Shown: positions 38,390 to 47,870, numbered from the stretch's first letter. The stretch is 64,000 nucleotides of DNA from Roseomonas fluvialis (GCF_022846615.1 NZ_AP025637.1:1792501-1856500), one strand, 5' to 3'. Notes: generated by a model not told the origin, from the sequence alone. Program-made: numbers and translations.

Positions 38390-39172
38390 ATGATGACCGA
38401 CACGTCGCTGCGCCACCGCCTGGCGGAACACTTCGCCGCGATCGCGCAGGATGCCGGGTCGCGCATCATGTCCTTCTATGGTGCCGCACGCGTCGCGGCG
38501 AAGGATGACGGCAGCCCGCTCACCCAGGCCGACGTCGCGGCGCATGACGCGATCCTGGCCGGCCTCGCAGCCGCCTGCCCAGACCTGCCCGTGGTGTCCG
38601 AGGAGGATGCGGTCCGCGCCGACGCCGCGCCGGACGGGCCCTTCATTCTGGTCGATCCCCTCGATGGCACGCGCGAGTTCATATCCGGCAATGGCGAATT
38701 CACGGTGAACATCGCGCTGATCGACGACGGCGTGCCGGTCGCCGGCGTGGTGCATGCGCCGGCGCTCGGGCGGCTGTGGCTCGGCGCGCTCGGCGCCGGT
38801 GCCACGGCCAGCGGCCCGGATGGCGCGCCGATGCGACCGATCGCGGTGCGCCGGCCGGATCCCTCAGGCCTGGTCGCCGTGGCGAGCCGGTCGCATCGCG
38901 ATGCGCAGACCGAAGCGTTCCTCGGCGGCCTGCCGGTCGCCGGGCTGCGCTCGGTCGGGTCCTCGCTGAAGTTCTGCCTGGTCGCGGAAGGCGAGGCGGA
39001 TGTCTATCCCCGTTTCGGCCCGACCATGGAGTGGGATACGGCCGCCGGCCAGGCGGTTCTGGAAGCCGCCGGCGGGCGCGTGGTCTGCCCGGATGGCGCG
39101 GCCTTCCGCTATGGCAAGGCTGGCGCGGCCTGGCGCAACGGCGGCTTCGTCGCCTGGGGCGGCCAGCGCTGA
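38390..39172 (+). CDS. cysQ: 3'(2'),5'-bisphosphate nucleotidase
   Basis: The 260-residue Li-sensitive phosphatase removes the 3' phosphate from PAP, the by-product of PAPS use. It has the family metal sites [19 protein letters not shown] near residue 86 and [15 protein letters not shown] near the C-terminus. GGAG lies eight bases before ATG 38390. It is divergent from cysD-cysNC, so all enzymes for making PAPS and recycling PAP are here. CysQ can also act on inositol phosphates, but the sulfur context supports PAP. Confidence 0.92.
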   Translation: MMTDTSLRHRLAEHFAAIAQDAGSRIMSFYGAARVAAKDDGSPLTQADVAAHDAILAGLAAACPDLPVVSEEDAVRADAAPDGPFILVDPLDGTREFISGNGEFTVNIALIDDGVPVAGVVHAPALGRLWLGALGAGATASGPDGAPMRPIAVRRPDPSGLVAVASRSHRDAQTEAFLGGLPVAGLRSVGSSLKFCLVAEGEADVYPRFGPTMEWDTAAGQAVLEAAGGRVVCPDGAAFRYGKAGAAWRNGGFVAWGGQR

Positions 39173-39179
39173 ACCGCGG

Positions 39180-39605
39180 TCAGGCGCGCGGCACAACGGC
39201 CGCCCAGCTGGTGGTCACATGCGCGGCGATATCGCCCGAACCCTCGGAGCGGATCAGCACCTCGCCCACGATGATCCGCCCCCGCTTGAGCACGCGCGAC
39301 TCCGCGATCACCGGGCCAGGCGGCAGGCGACGCAGGAAGTGGATGGTCAGGCTCGTCGTAAGGCTCTCGTCCCGCCCGTCGGTGACGCCGAGCAACGCCG
39401 CCCACATCGCCACATCCGCGAGACCCATCAGCGCGGGGCCCGAGACCGTCCCACCGGGGCGCAGCAGCGCTTCCTGCCAGGGCAGCCGACAGGTCGCGCT
39501 GCCGCCCGCGGCCGCCAGCACTTCGATGCTCCAGGCGGCGGCCAGCGGCACGCCACGATGCACGATGGCTTGTATGGCCGCGGGTTCGGGGGTGTCGTCG
39601 GTCAT
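39180..39605 (-). CDS. PaaI-type acyl-CoA thioesterase
   Basis: The 141-residue single hot-dog protein has the PaaI pattern: RPGGTVSGPALMGLADVAMWAALLG in the central helix with Gly and Asp at the acyl-CoA site, then TTSLTIHFLRRLPPGPVIAES. It probably hydrolyses aryl- or acyl-CoA thioesters in the cytoplasm. ATG 39605 is the first start that gives the family N-terminus; the open frame upstream is antisense to the SDR gene. It converges with cysQ and is divergent from the SDR gene. Confidence 0.85.
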   Translation of the reverse strand: MTDDTPEPAAIQAIVHRGVPLAAAWSIEVLAAAGGSATCRLPWQEALLRPGGTVSGPALMGLADVAMWAALLGVTDGRDESLTTSLTIHFLRRLPPGPVIAESRVLKRGRIIVGEVLIRSEGSGDIAAHVTTSWAAVVPRA

Positions 39606-39728
39606 CAGGCGGGGTCCCGTTCGGTCGTGCCGCAGCCTGCCCCATGCCGGACCGTGGCGCCACGCGGCCCAGGTTGCCGCCGCCGCGGCGATGCGCGAAC
39701 AAGGGCGCTGCATCGAAAGGGCAGGGAC

Positions 39729-40478
39729 ATGACGCAACTCGCCGGCCAGGTCGCGATCGTCACCGGCGGCAGCCGAGGTATCGGCGGCGCCATCGTGCGT
39801 GCCTTCGCCGAAGCCGGCGCCGATGTCGCCTTCTGCCACCTGGATGACGCCGAAGGCGCGTCCGAGACCTCCGCGGCGGTCACGGCCCTGGGGCGTCGCT
39901 GCCATGCGGAATCCTTCGACGTCGCCGATGGCGACCGGCTGCGCGGCTTCATCGCCGCGGCGGAAGCGTCCCTCGGCCCCATCGACATCCTGGTGGCGAA
40001 TGCCGGGATGAACCTGCGCGGGCCCCTCGAGACCCTGCCGGAGGCGACCTTCCGCCGCATCCTCGATGTGCACTTCATGCACACGGTCATTGCCGCGCAG
40101 GCGGTCTATCCGGGCATGGCGGCGCGGGGGCGTGGGCGGATCATCACGCTGTCGTCGCAGCTGGCCTTCAAGGGCGCGGCGAACCTTACGCCCTATACCG
40201 CGGCCAAGGGCGCGATCCTGTCCTTCACCCGGTCCTTCGCGCTGGAAGCAGCCCCGCGTGGCGTGCGCGTGAATTCGATTGCACCCGGGCCGGTCGATAC
40301 CGCGCTGACGCAATCGCGCGGGCCGGAATGGCGCGCGGCGATCGAAGCGGCACTGCCCGCCGGGCGGCTCGGCCGGCCGGAGGAGATCGCCGCCACCGCC
40401 CTGCTGCTGGCCGGCCCTGGCGGCGACTTCTACGTGGGTGCGTGCCTGTCGCCCAATGGCGGGGACGTGATGCATTGA
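39729..40478 (+). CDS. Short-chain dehydrogenase/reductase (FabG-like)
   Basis: The 249-residue SDR has the cofactor motif VTGGSRGIGGAIVRAFAEAG at the N-terminus, VANAGMNLRGPLE with catalytic Asn region, and the catalytic Ser (LSSQLAF), Tyr and Lys (TPYTAAKGAI). The C-terminus has the substrate loop NSIAPGPVDTAL and ends in GGDVMH. It resembles 3-oxoacyl-ACP reductase paralogues with varied alcohol or ketone substrates. Its stop overlaps a TTG start for the next gene. The substrate is unknown. Confidence 0.9.
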   Translation: MTQLAGQVAIVTGGSRGIGGAIVRAFAEAGADVAFCHLDDAEGASETSAAVTALGRRCHAESFDVADGDRLRGFIAAAEASLGPIDILVANAGMNLRGPLETLPEATFRRILDVHFMHTVIAAQAVYPGMAARGRGRIITLSSQLAFKGAANLTPYTAAKGAILSFTRSFALEAAPRGVRVNSIAPGPVDTALTQSRGPEWRAAIEAALPAGRLGRPEEIAATALLLAGPGGDFYVGACLSPNGGDVMH

Positions 40479-41323
40479 CCACCGCGACCATCCGCCGGAT
40501 GCGGCCCCAGGATCTCGCCCTGGCGCTCGACTGGGCGGCGGCGGAGGGCTGGAACCCTGGCCTGTCTGACGCCGCCTGCTTCCTCGCCGCCGACCCGGAC
40601 GGCTTCCTGCTGGCCGAACTGGCGGGCGAGCCGGTGGGCTGCGTCTCCGCCGTGCGATACGGCGACGCGTTCGGTTTTCTCGGCTTCTACATCGTGCGGC
40701 CGGAGCATCGTGGGCGCGGGCATGGCTTGGCGCTGTGGCGCGCGGCGATGGCGCGCCTGCAGCCGGGCACCGTCGGGCTCGACGGCGTGGTGGCGCAGCA
40801 GGATAACTACCGGCGCTCGGGCTTCGCGCTGCTGCATCGGAACATCCGCTACGGGGCCGCGCGGCCGCACGCGCCGCACGTTCAGGACGCCCCCGCGATC
40901 AGCCCCGCCGCCGATCTGCCCTTTGCCGCGGTCGCCGCCTTCGACCGACACTTCTTCCCCACCGCGCGCGATGGCTTCCTGGGTGCTTGGCTTTCCGCGC
41001 CGGGCCATGTCGCGCGCGTGGCGACGGGGCCAGGCGGCGTCCTTGGGCTGGGCGTGCTGCGCCCCTGCCGCGAGGGTTCGAAGATCGGCCCGCTTTTCGC
41101 CCAGGACGGCGCCACCGGGCGCGCCATCTTCGCCGCCCTGCTGCGGGCGGCCCCGCCCGGGCCGATATTCCTCGACCTGCCCGAACCTAATGCCGATGCC
41201 GTGGCCATGGCCGTCGCCGCGGGCATGACCCCGGCGTTCGAGACCGCGCGCATGTATGCCGGCGTGGCACCTGCGCTGCCGATCGATCGCATCTACGGCA
41301 TCACCAGTTTCGAACTCGGCTGA
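40475..41323 (+). CDS. GNAT-family N-acetyltransferase, two-domain
   Basis: The 282-residue protein has an N-terminal GNAT domain (LALDWAAAEGWNPGLSDAACF, with FYIVRPEHRGRGHGLALWRAAM as the acetyl-CoA-binding motif A) and a C-terminal domain of about 140 residues like the Acetyltransf_18 type (PLFAQDGATGRAIFAALLRA). TTG 40475 overlaps the SDR stop; ATG 40499 in frame is an alternative. It probably acetylates an amine in a small molecule or protein. Its role with the coupled SDR is unknown. Confidence 0.85.
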   Translation: MTTATIRRMRPQDLALALDWAAAEGWNPGLSDAACFLAADPDGFLLAELAGEPVGCVSAVRYGDAFGFLGFYIVRPEHRGRGHGLALWRAAMARLQPGTVGLDGVVAQQDNYRRSGFALLHRNIRYGAARPHAPHVQDAPAISPAADLPFAAVAAFDRHFFPTARDGFLGAWLSAPGHVARVATGPGGVLGLGVLRPCREGSKIGPLFAQDGATGRAIFAALLRAAPPGPIFLDLPEPNADAVAMAVAAGMTPAFETARMYAGVAPALPIDRIYGITSFELG

Positions 41324-41331
41324 CGCTGCGG

Positions 41332-41361
41332 TTGACCGTGCCGACCCGCAGGGTCTAGCGC
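41332..41361 (+). promoter_or_regulatory. Possible promoter of the four-repeat protein gene
   Basis: TTGACC (41332-41337) and TAGCGC (41356-41361) are separated by 18 bases, just after the GNAT stop. The -10 is weak, but the gap and orientation fit a start for the 41393 gene. Confidence 0.35.
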
Positions 41362-41392
41362 TCTCCACTCGGCGACAGCACGGAGCATACCC

Positions 41393-42994
41393 ATGACCCA
41401 GCGCCACGACCGGCTTGCCGGTCCCCGGGCCAGTTCGGCCCTGTTGCCGGCGGCGGCCTTGCTCGCGGCGCTCGGCACGGCGGGTGCGCTCGGCACGGCG
41501 TCTGCGGCACCCCAGCGCGCGCCTGTCGCGACTGCTGTGCCGGGCCTGGCTCCCGCGATCGAACTCGTACAGGCGCGACCCATCACCGGTGGCGTGTCCG
41601 TCGCGCTCGACCTCGCCGAGGCTGCGGCCGGACCGGCCCTGACCGTGGGTGCGCCGGTGAAGCTCGACCTCGGCCGTGGCCAGGTGGCCTATTTCCGCCT
41701 GCCCGAAGGGGCCGGCGACGTCGAGGCGCTGACGCGCAACCTCGCCCAGGGGACCGACACCGTCATGGCGCTGGTCGACCGCCAGGGGCGCATCCTGGGC
41801 GAGGATGACGACGGCGGCGAGGAAGGCTTCGCCTCGCGCATCGAGATCGGCGCCGACCAGGCCGGCCCGCTGTTCCTGCGCGTGGGCGTGCTGGAACAGG
41901 CCGGCGGCCAGTTCGAAGTGCTCCTGCGCCAGGCCCCGCCGGCCGAGCCATCCGGCGCGCCGCGAACGCTCACCGAGGCCGCCGGGCAGGTTCCGATGAC
42001 CATCGGACAGGCGGTCACGATCCGCCTGCGCGGCCGCGCCGAGGCCTGGTTCCGCCTGCCGCCGGGCGGGCAGGATTTGGTGGTCATCACCCGCAACCTC
42101 TCGGCCGGTACCGACACGGCCCTTGCGCTGCTGGATGCCAATGGCCGCGAGATCACCGAGGATGACGACGGCGGCGAGGAACAACTCGCCTCGCGCATCG
42201 AAGTGCCCTCGGGACAGCGCCGGCCGCTGTATGTGCGCGCACGCCTGTTGGGCGGCACGGGCAGCTTCGACCTGGTGGTGCTGCCCGACACATCGCCCCC
42301 CGTGCCCGCCTTCCCGGCGAGCATCCGCGAGGCGAATGCCGCCCCCGCCCTTGCTGTCGGCCAGTCGGTGCCGCTCACGCTGCGTCGCGGCCAGACCGCC
42401 TTCTTCCGCCTGCCGGATGGCGATATCGCGGTCGTCACGCGCAATCTCCAGCGCCGCGCCGATACCGTGCTCGCGCTGCTCGACGCTGACGGCAACGTTC
42501 TGTCGGAGGATGATGACGGCGGCGGCGGCCTTGCCTCGCGCATCGAGGTCGCTGGCGGCGACCCGCGGCCGCTCTTCGTGCGCGCCGGGCTGCTTGGCGA
42601 TGGCGGCGGGTCCTTCGACCTGGCCGTCGAGGCCGACAACCAGGGTCCGCCGGATTTCCCGACCTCGATCAGCGCGGCCGCGGCGGCGCGGCCAATCGAA
42701 CCCGGCGCCGGCGTGGCGATCCGCCTGCGCCGCGGGCAATCCGCCTTCTTCCGCCTGCCGCCCGGCGCGTTGGTGGTGCGCACCGAGGGGCTGCGCGACG
42801 GGACCGACACCATCCTCGAGATCCTCGACGAGTCCGGGCGCGTGCTCGCCGAGGATGATGACGGCGGCGGCGGCCTTGCCTCGCGCCTGGTCGTGGACGC
42901 CGCGCGCAAGGGTGAGGCCTTCGTTCGCGCGGGCGTGCTGGGCGGCGGTCCCGGCGCCTTCGACCTGGTGGTCGAGCCGGCGCGGCGGCGCTAG
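41393..42994 (+). CDS. Secreted protein with four tandem EDDDGG repeat domains
   Basis: The 533-residue product has a signal peptide (Ala/Leu-rich core about 15-36, cleavage near ASA-AP). Four repeat domains of about 95-100 residues follow (roughly 82-178, 199-298, 318-414, 434-528). Each has FRLPxG, TDTxLAxLDxxGR, then an acidic EDDDGG stretch at 137-142, 256-261, 372-377 and 487-492, an ASR[IL] segment and a final GxFDLVV strand. The acidic motif suggests calcium binding, as in PPC-like beta-sandwich domains. It probably acts at the cell surface or outside, as a scaffold or binding protein. No catalytic domain is attached. Confidence 0.85.
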   Translation: MTQRHDRLAGPRASSALLPAAALLAALGTAGALGTASAAPQRAPVATAVPGLAPAIELVQARPITGGVSVALDLAEAAAGPALTVGAPVKLDLGRGQVAYFRLPEGAGDVEALTRNLAQGTDTVMALVDRQGRILGEDDDGGEEGFASRIEIGADQAGPLFLRVGVLEQAGGQFEVLLRQAPPAEPSGAPRTLTEAAGQVPMTIGQAVTIRLRGRAEAWFRLPPGGQDLVVITRNLSAGTDTALALLDANGREITEDDDGGEEQLASRIEVPSGQRRPLYVRARLLGGTGSFDLVVLPDTSPPVPAFPASIREANAAPALAVGQSVPLTLRRGQTAFFRLPDGDIAVVTRNLQRRADTVLALLDADGNVLSEDDDGGGGLASRIEVAGGDPRPLFVRAGLLGDGGGSFDLAVEADNQGPPDFPTSISAAAAARPIEPGAGVAIRLRRGQSAFFRLPPGALVVRTEGLRDGTDTILEILDESGRVLAEDDDGGGGLASRLVVDAARKGEAFVRAGVLGGGPGAFDLVVEPARRR

Positions 42995-42998
42995 CGCG

Positions 42999-43532
42999 CT
43001 ATGCGCCGCCCTGCGCGGTGCTCCGCAGCCGCGTTGTGTCGAAGCCCTCGCGCCGCGCGATCGCGACCGCCGCGTCGAAATCGGCCTGCGCGATCTCCGG
43101 CGTGCGCGACAGGATCCAGAGGTAGTCGCGCCCCGGGGCGCCGACCACCGCCCAGCGATAGTCCGGGTCGAGCCCGATCACCCAGTAATCCCCGAAGAAT
43201 GGCCAGAAGAAGCTGACGCGCAGCCGGTCATTGCCCGGCGAGGCGCTGCGCGCGACCCCTTCGGCCACGCGCTCCGCCCCGCCCGCCAGCGCGTTGCGGC
43301 AGCGGTTGACGACCGTGACCTCGCCATCCGGCCGCGGCGTGTAGGTGGCGCTCACATCCTCGCAGCGCACCCGCGCGCTGTCCTGGAAGGAGGTCGGGAA
43401 GCGCGCTGCCTCGAACCAGGTCCCGGCATAGCGCGCGAGATCCACCTGCCCGACGGTGCGCGGTGCGTCGGGACCTGGTTCGCCACCGCAGGCGGCCAGC
43501 AGAAGCGTGAGGGCGATCAGGGCGCGGCGCAT
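42999..43532 (-). CDS. Lipocalin-family lipoprotein (Blc-like)
   Basis: The 177-residue product has a lipoprotein signal with lipobox LLAAC (C15) and a lipocalin fold with the GTWFE motif (residues 37-41) and a second conserved region around FGDYWVIGLDPDYRW. The closest type is Blc, an outer-membrane lipocalin that handles lysophospholipids or fatty acids in stress. It converges with the four-repeat protein gene, four bases away, and lies two bases after the deacetylase gene on the same strand, so it probably forms a unit with that gene. Confidence 0.88.
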   Translation of the reverse strand: MRRALIALTLLLAACGGEPGPDAPRTVGQVDLARYAGTWFEAARFPTSFQDSARVRCEDVSATYTPRPDGEVTVVNRCRNALAGGAERVAEGVARSASPGNDRLRVSFFWPFFGDYWVIGLDPDYRWAVVGAPGRDYLWILSRTPEIAQADFDAAVAIARREGFDTTRLRSTAQGGA

Positions 43533-43533
43533 G

Positions 43534-44427
43534 TCATTCTCCGGGGATCGTGCCGGGCGGCAGCGTCAGTACATGGTCCAGCACGCCGCCCGCCGTGGTG
43601 AACCACACAACGTCGCGCCGCGCCGAAAGATGCGTCAGCGCGCGGCGCAGGTGCCGCATCCGGTAGGGCTGACCGACCAGGTAGGGATGCAGCGCGATGC
43701 CCATCACCTGCGCCAGGCCGTCGCGCGTCTGGTGCAGCCGTTCCTCGAAGTCGTCCACGACCATGTCGGCGAACTGCTCCGCGCCATCCTTGCGGCCGAC
43801 GATGGAGGGGATGTCATTGACCTCCTGCGGGTAGGGGATGGCAAGCAGCCGCCCGCCGCGCGTGCGCATCCAGATCGGCGCGTCGTCGGCGCACCAGTTC
43901 AGCGTATAGGCGTAGCCGGCCTCGGCCAGCAGGTCGGGCGTGGTGTGGCTCTCGGCGATCCAGGGGGACAGCCAGCCGCGCGGAGCGCGACCCTCGTGGT
44001 GTGCGATGGCGGCGGTGCTCGCGGCGATCAGCCCGCGTTCCTCGGCCTCGGACAGGACGGATTGGCGTTCGGAATTGGTGCGGCCATGGCCGGCAATCTC
44101 GTCCCCGCGAGCGCGATGCGCCGCGACCAGCGCCGGCGCATAGTCGTACATGGCGCTGTTCAGCAGTACGGTCGCAGGCAGATCGAGCTCGTCCAGCAGC
44201 CCCAGCAGCCGCCATGCGCCCACCCGATTCCCGTAGTCACGCCAGGCGAAGTTCAGCACGTCCGGCTGCGGCCCGCCGGGTGCAAGTTCCGCCCCCAGCC
44301 CCTCGCCAAAGGCGAAGTGCTCCAGGTTCAAACCCAAGTAGACCGCCAGCCGCGCCTCACCCGGCCAGGCATAGGCCCGGCGCGTCGGCCAGTCGTGGTA
44401 GTCGTAGCGCCCGTGGGTCGGCAGCAT
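43534..44427 (-). CDS. Polysaccharide deacetylase-family protein
   Basis: The 297-residue protein resembles the PuuE/allantoinase-like branch of carbohydrate esterase family 4 (NodB homology). Segments include VYLGLNLEHFAFGEG, DYGNRVGAWRLLGLLDELDLPATVLLNSAMYD, HARGD-like EIAGHGRTNSERQ (metal His) and GWLSPWIAESHTTPDLLAEAGY. No signal peptide is visible, so cytoplasmic amide hydrolysis (ureide or amine type) is more likely than glycan deacetylation. It is directly upstream of the lipocalin gene on the minus strand. The substrate is unknown. Confidence 0.85.
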   Translation of the reverse strand: MLPTHGRYDYHDWPTRRAYAWPGEARLAVYLGLNLEHFAFGEGLGAELAPGGPQPDVLNFAWRDYGNRVGAWRLLGLLDELDLPATVLLNSAMYDYAPALVAAHRARGDEIAGHGRTNSERQSVLSEAEERGLIAASTAAIAHHEGRAPRGWLSPWIAESHTTPDLLAEAGYAYTLNWCADDAPIWMRTRGGRLLAIPYPQEVNDIPSIVGRKDGAEQFADMVVDDFEERLHQTRDGLAQVMGIALHPYLVGQPYRMRHLRRALTHLSARRDVVWFTTAGGVLDHVLTLPPGTIPGE

Positions 44428-44523
44428 GTCAGCCCTCCTGCTGGACCCGTGATGGGGCCGGTCCAGCGGGCCGACAAGGCACCCCCCGTGGCGGTGCGGC
44501 GAACGATCCCTTAATCTGATCCC

Positions 44524-46200
44524 ATGGCTTCCCTTCCGGCGGGCGCGGAGGCCGCCGCCGCCGCGCTGTTGAAGCGTGAGGCACGGTCCGAACGCGCCCG
44601 GCTTCGCACGCCGATCCTGCTCGGCCTCGGCATCGCCGCCTGCGGCATCGCGCAGGCGTTGCTTGTCGCGCGGCTGCTCGCCACGCTGCTCGGCCGCGCC
44701 GAGGCGGGGTGGGGCGAACTCGCGGCCGCCGCCGTCCTGGCGGTGCTGATGGCCGGCCTCGCGATTGCCCAGGAACGCGCCCAGGTCGCGGTGGGCGAGG
44801 ATGCCAAGGCGCGGCTGCGCGCGGCGGTCTTCGAACGCCTGCTTGCGGCCGGCCCGCAGGACGAACGCGCGGTCGGCGAGAAATCAGCCCTGGTGGTGGA
44901 ACGGATCGAGGCGCTGGAGGGCTACTTCGCTCGCTGGCTGCCGGCGGCGGCGCTGGCGATGCTGGCACCGCTGCTGATCGCCGGCGCGGCGGCGCTGGCA
45001 GACCCGGTCAGCGGGATGATCCTCCTCGGCGCCGGGTTGCTGGTGCCGGTCGCGCAGGCGATCAGCGGCATCGGCGCGGGCGTCGCGAGCCGCCGCCAAT
45101 TCGCCGCGCTGCAGCGCCTGTCTGGGCGCTTCCTCGACCGGATGCGCGGCCTGCCGGTGCTGGTGCTGCTGAACCAGCAAGACGCCGAGGCGAAGCGACT
45201 CGGCGCCGCGGCCGAGGAACTTCGTGCGCGGACCATGCGCGTGCTGCGCCTTGCCTTCATCTCGACCGGCGCGATGGAACTCATCGTGGGCATCGCGCTG
45301 GCCTCGCTGGCCTATCGCCACGGACACCTGGTGGCGGGAACGCATCCCGCACCCGTCACCGCGCTGTTCTGCCTGCTGCTGGTGCCGGTCTTCTTTGCGC
45401 CGTTGCGGGCCTTCGCCGGCGCCTATCACGAACAACTCGCCGCGCGCGGCGCGGCGGCCGACCTCGCACCGCTGCTCGAAGCCCCCGGCCCGCAGGGGCT
45501 GCTGCTCGAGGAAGTGCCGCCCAAGGTCACGGTAACGTTCCACGAGGTCCGCCTGTCCTACGATGCCTCGCGTCCGGCCGCGCTCGATGGCGTGTCGTTC
45601 CGCGTGCTGCCGGGCGAGACGCTGCTGCTGACCGGCGAATCGGGGTCGGGCAAGACCTCCATCCTGCGGATCCTGATGGGCTTCCGCCGGCCCGATGGCG
45701 GGCGCGTCGCGATCAACGGGCACGACATCACGCTGCTTGCGCCGGGCGAACTGCGGCGCCTGTCGTCGTATGTCGGCCAGCGCGCGCACATCTTCCGTGG
45801 CACGATCCGCGAAAATATCCGCTTCGCCCGCCCCGATGCCGACGATGCCGCGATCGAGGCCGCGGCCCGCGCCGCGCAGGTGATGGAATTCGCCGCCGGC
45901 CTTCCCGCCGGACTCGACACGCTGGTCGGCGAGGGCGGCTTCGGCCTGTCCGGCGGCCAGGCGCAGCGTGTGGCCGTGGCGCGCGCCTTCCTGCGCGACA
46001 CGCCGCTGGTGCTGCTCGACGAACCCACCACGCATCTCGACCCAGGGACGGAAGCGGTGGTGCTGGACGCGCTGCGCCGCCTGTGTGTCGGGCGTACGGC
46101 GATCGTGGCCACCCATGCCCGCGCGGCGCGGGGGTATTTCGGCAAGGTGCTGCAGCTCTCGGCCGGGCGGGACGCGGCTGACCGCATGGCGGGGAATTGA
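44524..46200 (+). CDS. cydD: Thiol reductant ABC exporter subunit CydD
   Basis: The 558-residue half-transporter has about six membrane helices and an ABC ATPase domain: Walker A LTGESGSGKTSILRILMG near residue 375, ABC signature GLSGGQAQRVAVARAF and Walker B LVLLDEPTTHLDP. CydDC exports cysteine and glutathione to the periplasm and is needed for bd-type oxidase and c-type cytochrome assembly. Its stop overlaps the cydC start (TGATG). No cydAB is in this window. It is divergent from the deacetylase gene. Confidence 0.93.
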   Translation: MASLPAGAEAAAAALLKREARSERARLRTPILLGLGIAACGIAQALLVARLLATLLGRAEAGWGELAAAAVLAVLMAGLAIAQERAQVAVGEDAKARLRAAVFERLLAAGPQDERAVGEKSALVVERIEALEGYFARWLPAAALAMLAPLLIAGAAALADPVSGMILLGAGLLVPVAQAISGIGAGVASRRQFAALQRLSGRFLDRMRGLPVLVLLNQQDAEAKRLGAAAEELRARTMRVLRLAFISTGAMELIVGIALASLAYRHGHLVAGTHPAPVTALFCLLLVPVFFAPLRAFAGAYHEQLAARGAAADLAPLLEAPGPQGLLLEEVPPKVTVTFHEVRLSYDASRPAALDGVSFRVLPGETLLLTGESGSGKTSILRILMGFRRPDGGRVAINGHDITLLAPGELRRLSSYVGQRAHIFRGTIRENIRFARPDADDAAIEAAARAAQVMEFAAGLPAGLDTLVGEGGFGLSGGQAQRVAVARAFLRDTPLVLLDEPTTHLDPGTEAVVLDALRRLCVGRTAIVATHARAARGYFGKVLQLSAGRDAADRMAGN

Positions 46201-47870
46201 TGCTGCGCGACCTGATCCGTGTGCTGGGTCTGTGGCGCGGGCGCGGCTGGTGGCTGCTGGCCGGCATGGTCGCGGCCGTCGCCTCCACCCTGGCCGGCGT
46301 GGCCCTGCTGGTGCTGGCGGGGCGAGTGGTGGGCGGCGCGGTCGCGGCGGGCGAAGCGGGCGCATTCGCCCTGGCGGGCCTGGGCTTCGCCGCGCTGCTC
46401 TGGCTGCGCCCGGTCATGCTGTTCCGCCCGGTTGCGCGGTATCTCGAACGCCTTGTCACGCACGAGGCAACGTTCCGCGCGCTCGCCGACATGCGTGTCT
46501 GGTTCTTCGCGCGGCTCGCGGCACGTCTGCCGCGCGGGATCGGCCTGCGCCAGGCCGGCGACCTGCTGGGCCGGCTGGTGGCGGATGTCGAATCGCTCGA
46601 CGGGCTGTACCTCCGCGTGATCGTGCCGGCGGCGTCCTCCCTGGCGGTCGTGGTCGCGATCGTCTTCGTGGTGGGCGCGGCGGATGCCGGGCTGGCCGCG
46701 CTGCTGGCGCTGCCGCTGGCCGCGGCATTGTTGCTGCCGTTGCTGCTGGCCCCCGCCGCGGCGCGCGCGGGCAACGATGTGGCGCGCGCGCAGGGCAGCC
46801 TGCGCAACGCCGTGGTCGATCCGCTGAGCGGCATCGAGGATACCCTGGCCGCGAATGCCGAGGCCCGGGCGGGCGCCCGCGTGTCGGCCGAAGGTGAGGC
46901 GCTGGCTGCTGCGCAGCGCGACCTCGCGCGGCGCGCCGCCTGGGGCGGGGCCGCCGGGTCGCTGCTGGTGCAGGTGGCGTTGCTGGGGGCGCTCGGCTGG
47001 GCGCTCATCGCGGGGCAGCAGGGCCTTGCAGCCGGGCTGATGGGCGTGTTCCTCGCGATCGCCGCGGCCGAGGCACTCGGCCTCATGCCCCGCGCGGGCG
47101 CCGCCATGGCCGCCGCCGGCGCCGGTGCGCGCCGCCTGTTCGAGGCTGCGGACACGCCCGAACCCGTGCCCGATCCCGTCGCACCCGCGGCGGCGCCCGC
47201 CGGCCATGCGCTGCGGGTGACCGGGCTGCGCTTCCGCTGGGCGGATGACCGGCCGCTGGTCTTCGACGGTCTCGACCTCGAACTGCCGGAGGGCGCACGC
47301 ATCGCGCTGCTTGGGCCGTCCGGCTCGGGCAAGTCCACGCTGGCCGCGCTGCTGTTGAAGCTGGCCGAGCCCGAGGCCGGGCGGATCACGCTGGGCGGGG
47401 TGGACATCGCGACACTGCCCGCCGCCGAATTGCGCCGTCGCGTCACCTGGCTGACCCAGGATGCCCGGCTGTTCGACGACACCATTGCCGCCAACCTGCG
47501 TCTCGCCGCACCCGCCGCGGACGACGCCGCGCTGTGGTCGGCACTTGACCGCGCGCAGGTCGGCGAGGTGGTGCGCGCGCTGCCCGACCGGCTCGAAACC
47601 ATGTGCGGGGAGGGCGGGCTGCGCTTCTCCGGCGGGCAGGCGCGGCGGCTGGCGCTTGCGCGCACGCTCCTCGCGCCCGCCTCGATCGTCATTCTGGACG
47701 AGCCCGCGGCGGGCCTCGATGCGGATACCGAGCGCGCCTTCCTCGAGACGCTGGACGATGCGCTGGGCGGGCGCAGCGTCATCCTGATCCAGCACCATCT
47801 GCTGGGCGTCGAGCGCCCCACGCGCATCCTGCGCCTGGCCGGCGGGCGCGCCATCCCGGCGGCCGGATGA
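46200..47870 (+). CDS. cydC: Thiol reductant ABC exporter subunit CydC
   Basis: The 556-residue partner of CydD has an N-terminal membrane domain and an ATPase with Walker A LLGPSGSGKSTLAALLLKLAE near residue 375, signature RFSGGQARRLALARTLL and Walker B IVILDEPAAGLDAD. ATG 46200 overlaps the cydD stop; a TTG at 46197 is in frame. The two form one transporter. The radical SAM gene follows 70 bases downstream on the same strand. Confidence 0.93.
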   Translation: MLRDLIRVLGLWRGRGWWLLAGMVAAVASTLAGVALLVLAGRVVGGAVAAGEAGAFALAGLGFAALLWLRPVMLFRPVARYLERLVTHEATFRALADMRVWFFARLAARLPRGIGLRQAGDLLGRLVADVESLDGLYLRVIVPAASSLAVVVAIVFVVGAADAGLAALLALPLAAALLLPLLLAPAAARAGNDVARAQGSLRNAVVDPLSGIEDTLAANAEARAGARVSAEGEALAAAQRDLARRAAWGGAAGSLLVQVALLGALGWALIAGQQGLAAGLMGVFLAIAAAEALGLMPRAGAAMAAAGAGARRLFEAADTPEPVPDPVAPAAAPAGHALRVTGLRFRWADDRPLVFDGLDLELPEGARIALLGPSGSGKSTLAALLLKLAEPEAGRITLGGVDIATLPAAELRRRVTWLTQDARLFDDTIAANLRLAAPAADDAALWSALDRAQVGEVVRALPDRLETMCGEGGLRFSGGQARRLALARTLLAPASIVILDEPAAGLDADTERAFLETLDDALGGRSVILIQHHLLGVERPTRILRLAGGRAIPAAG

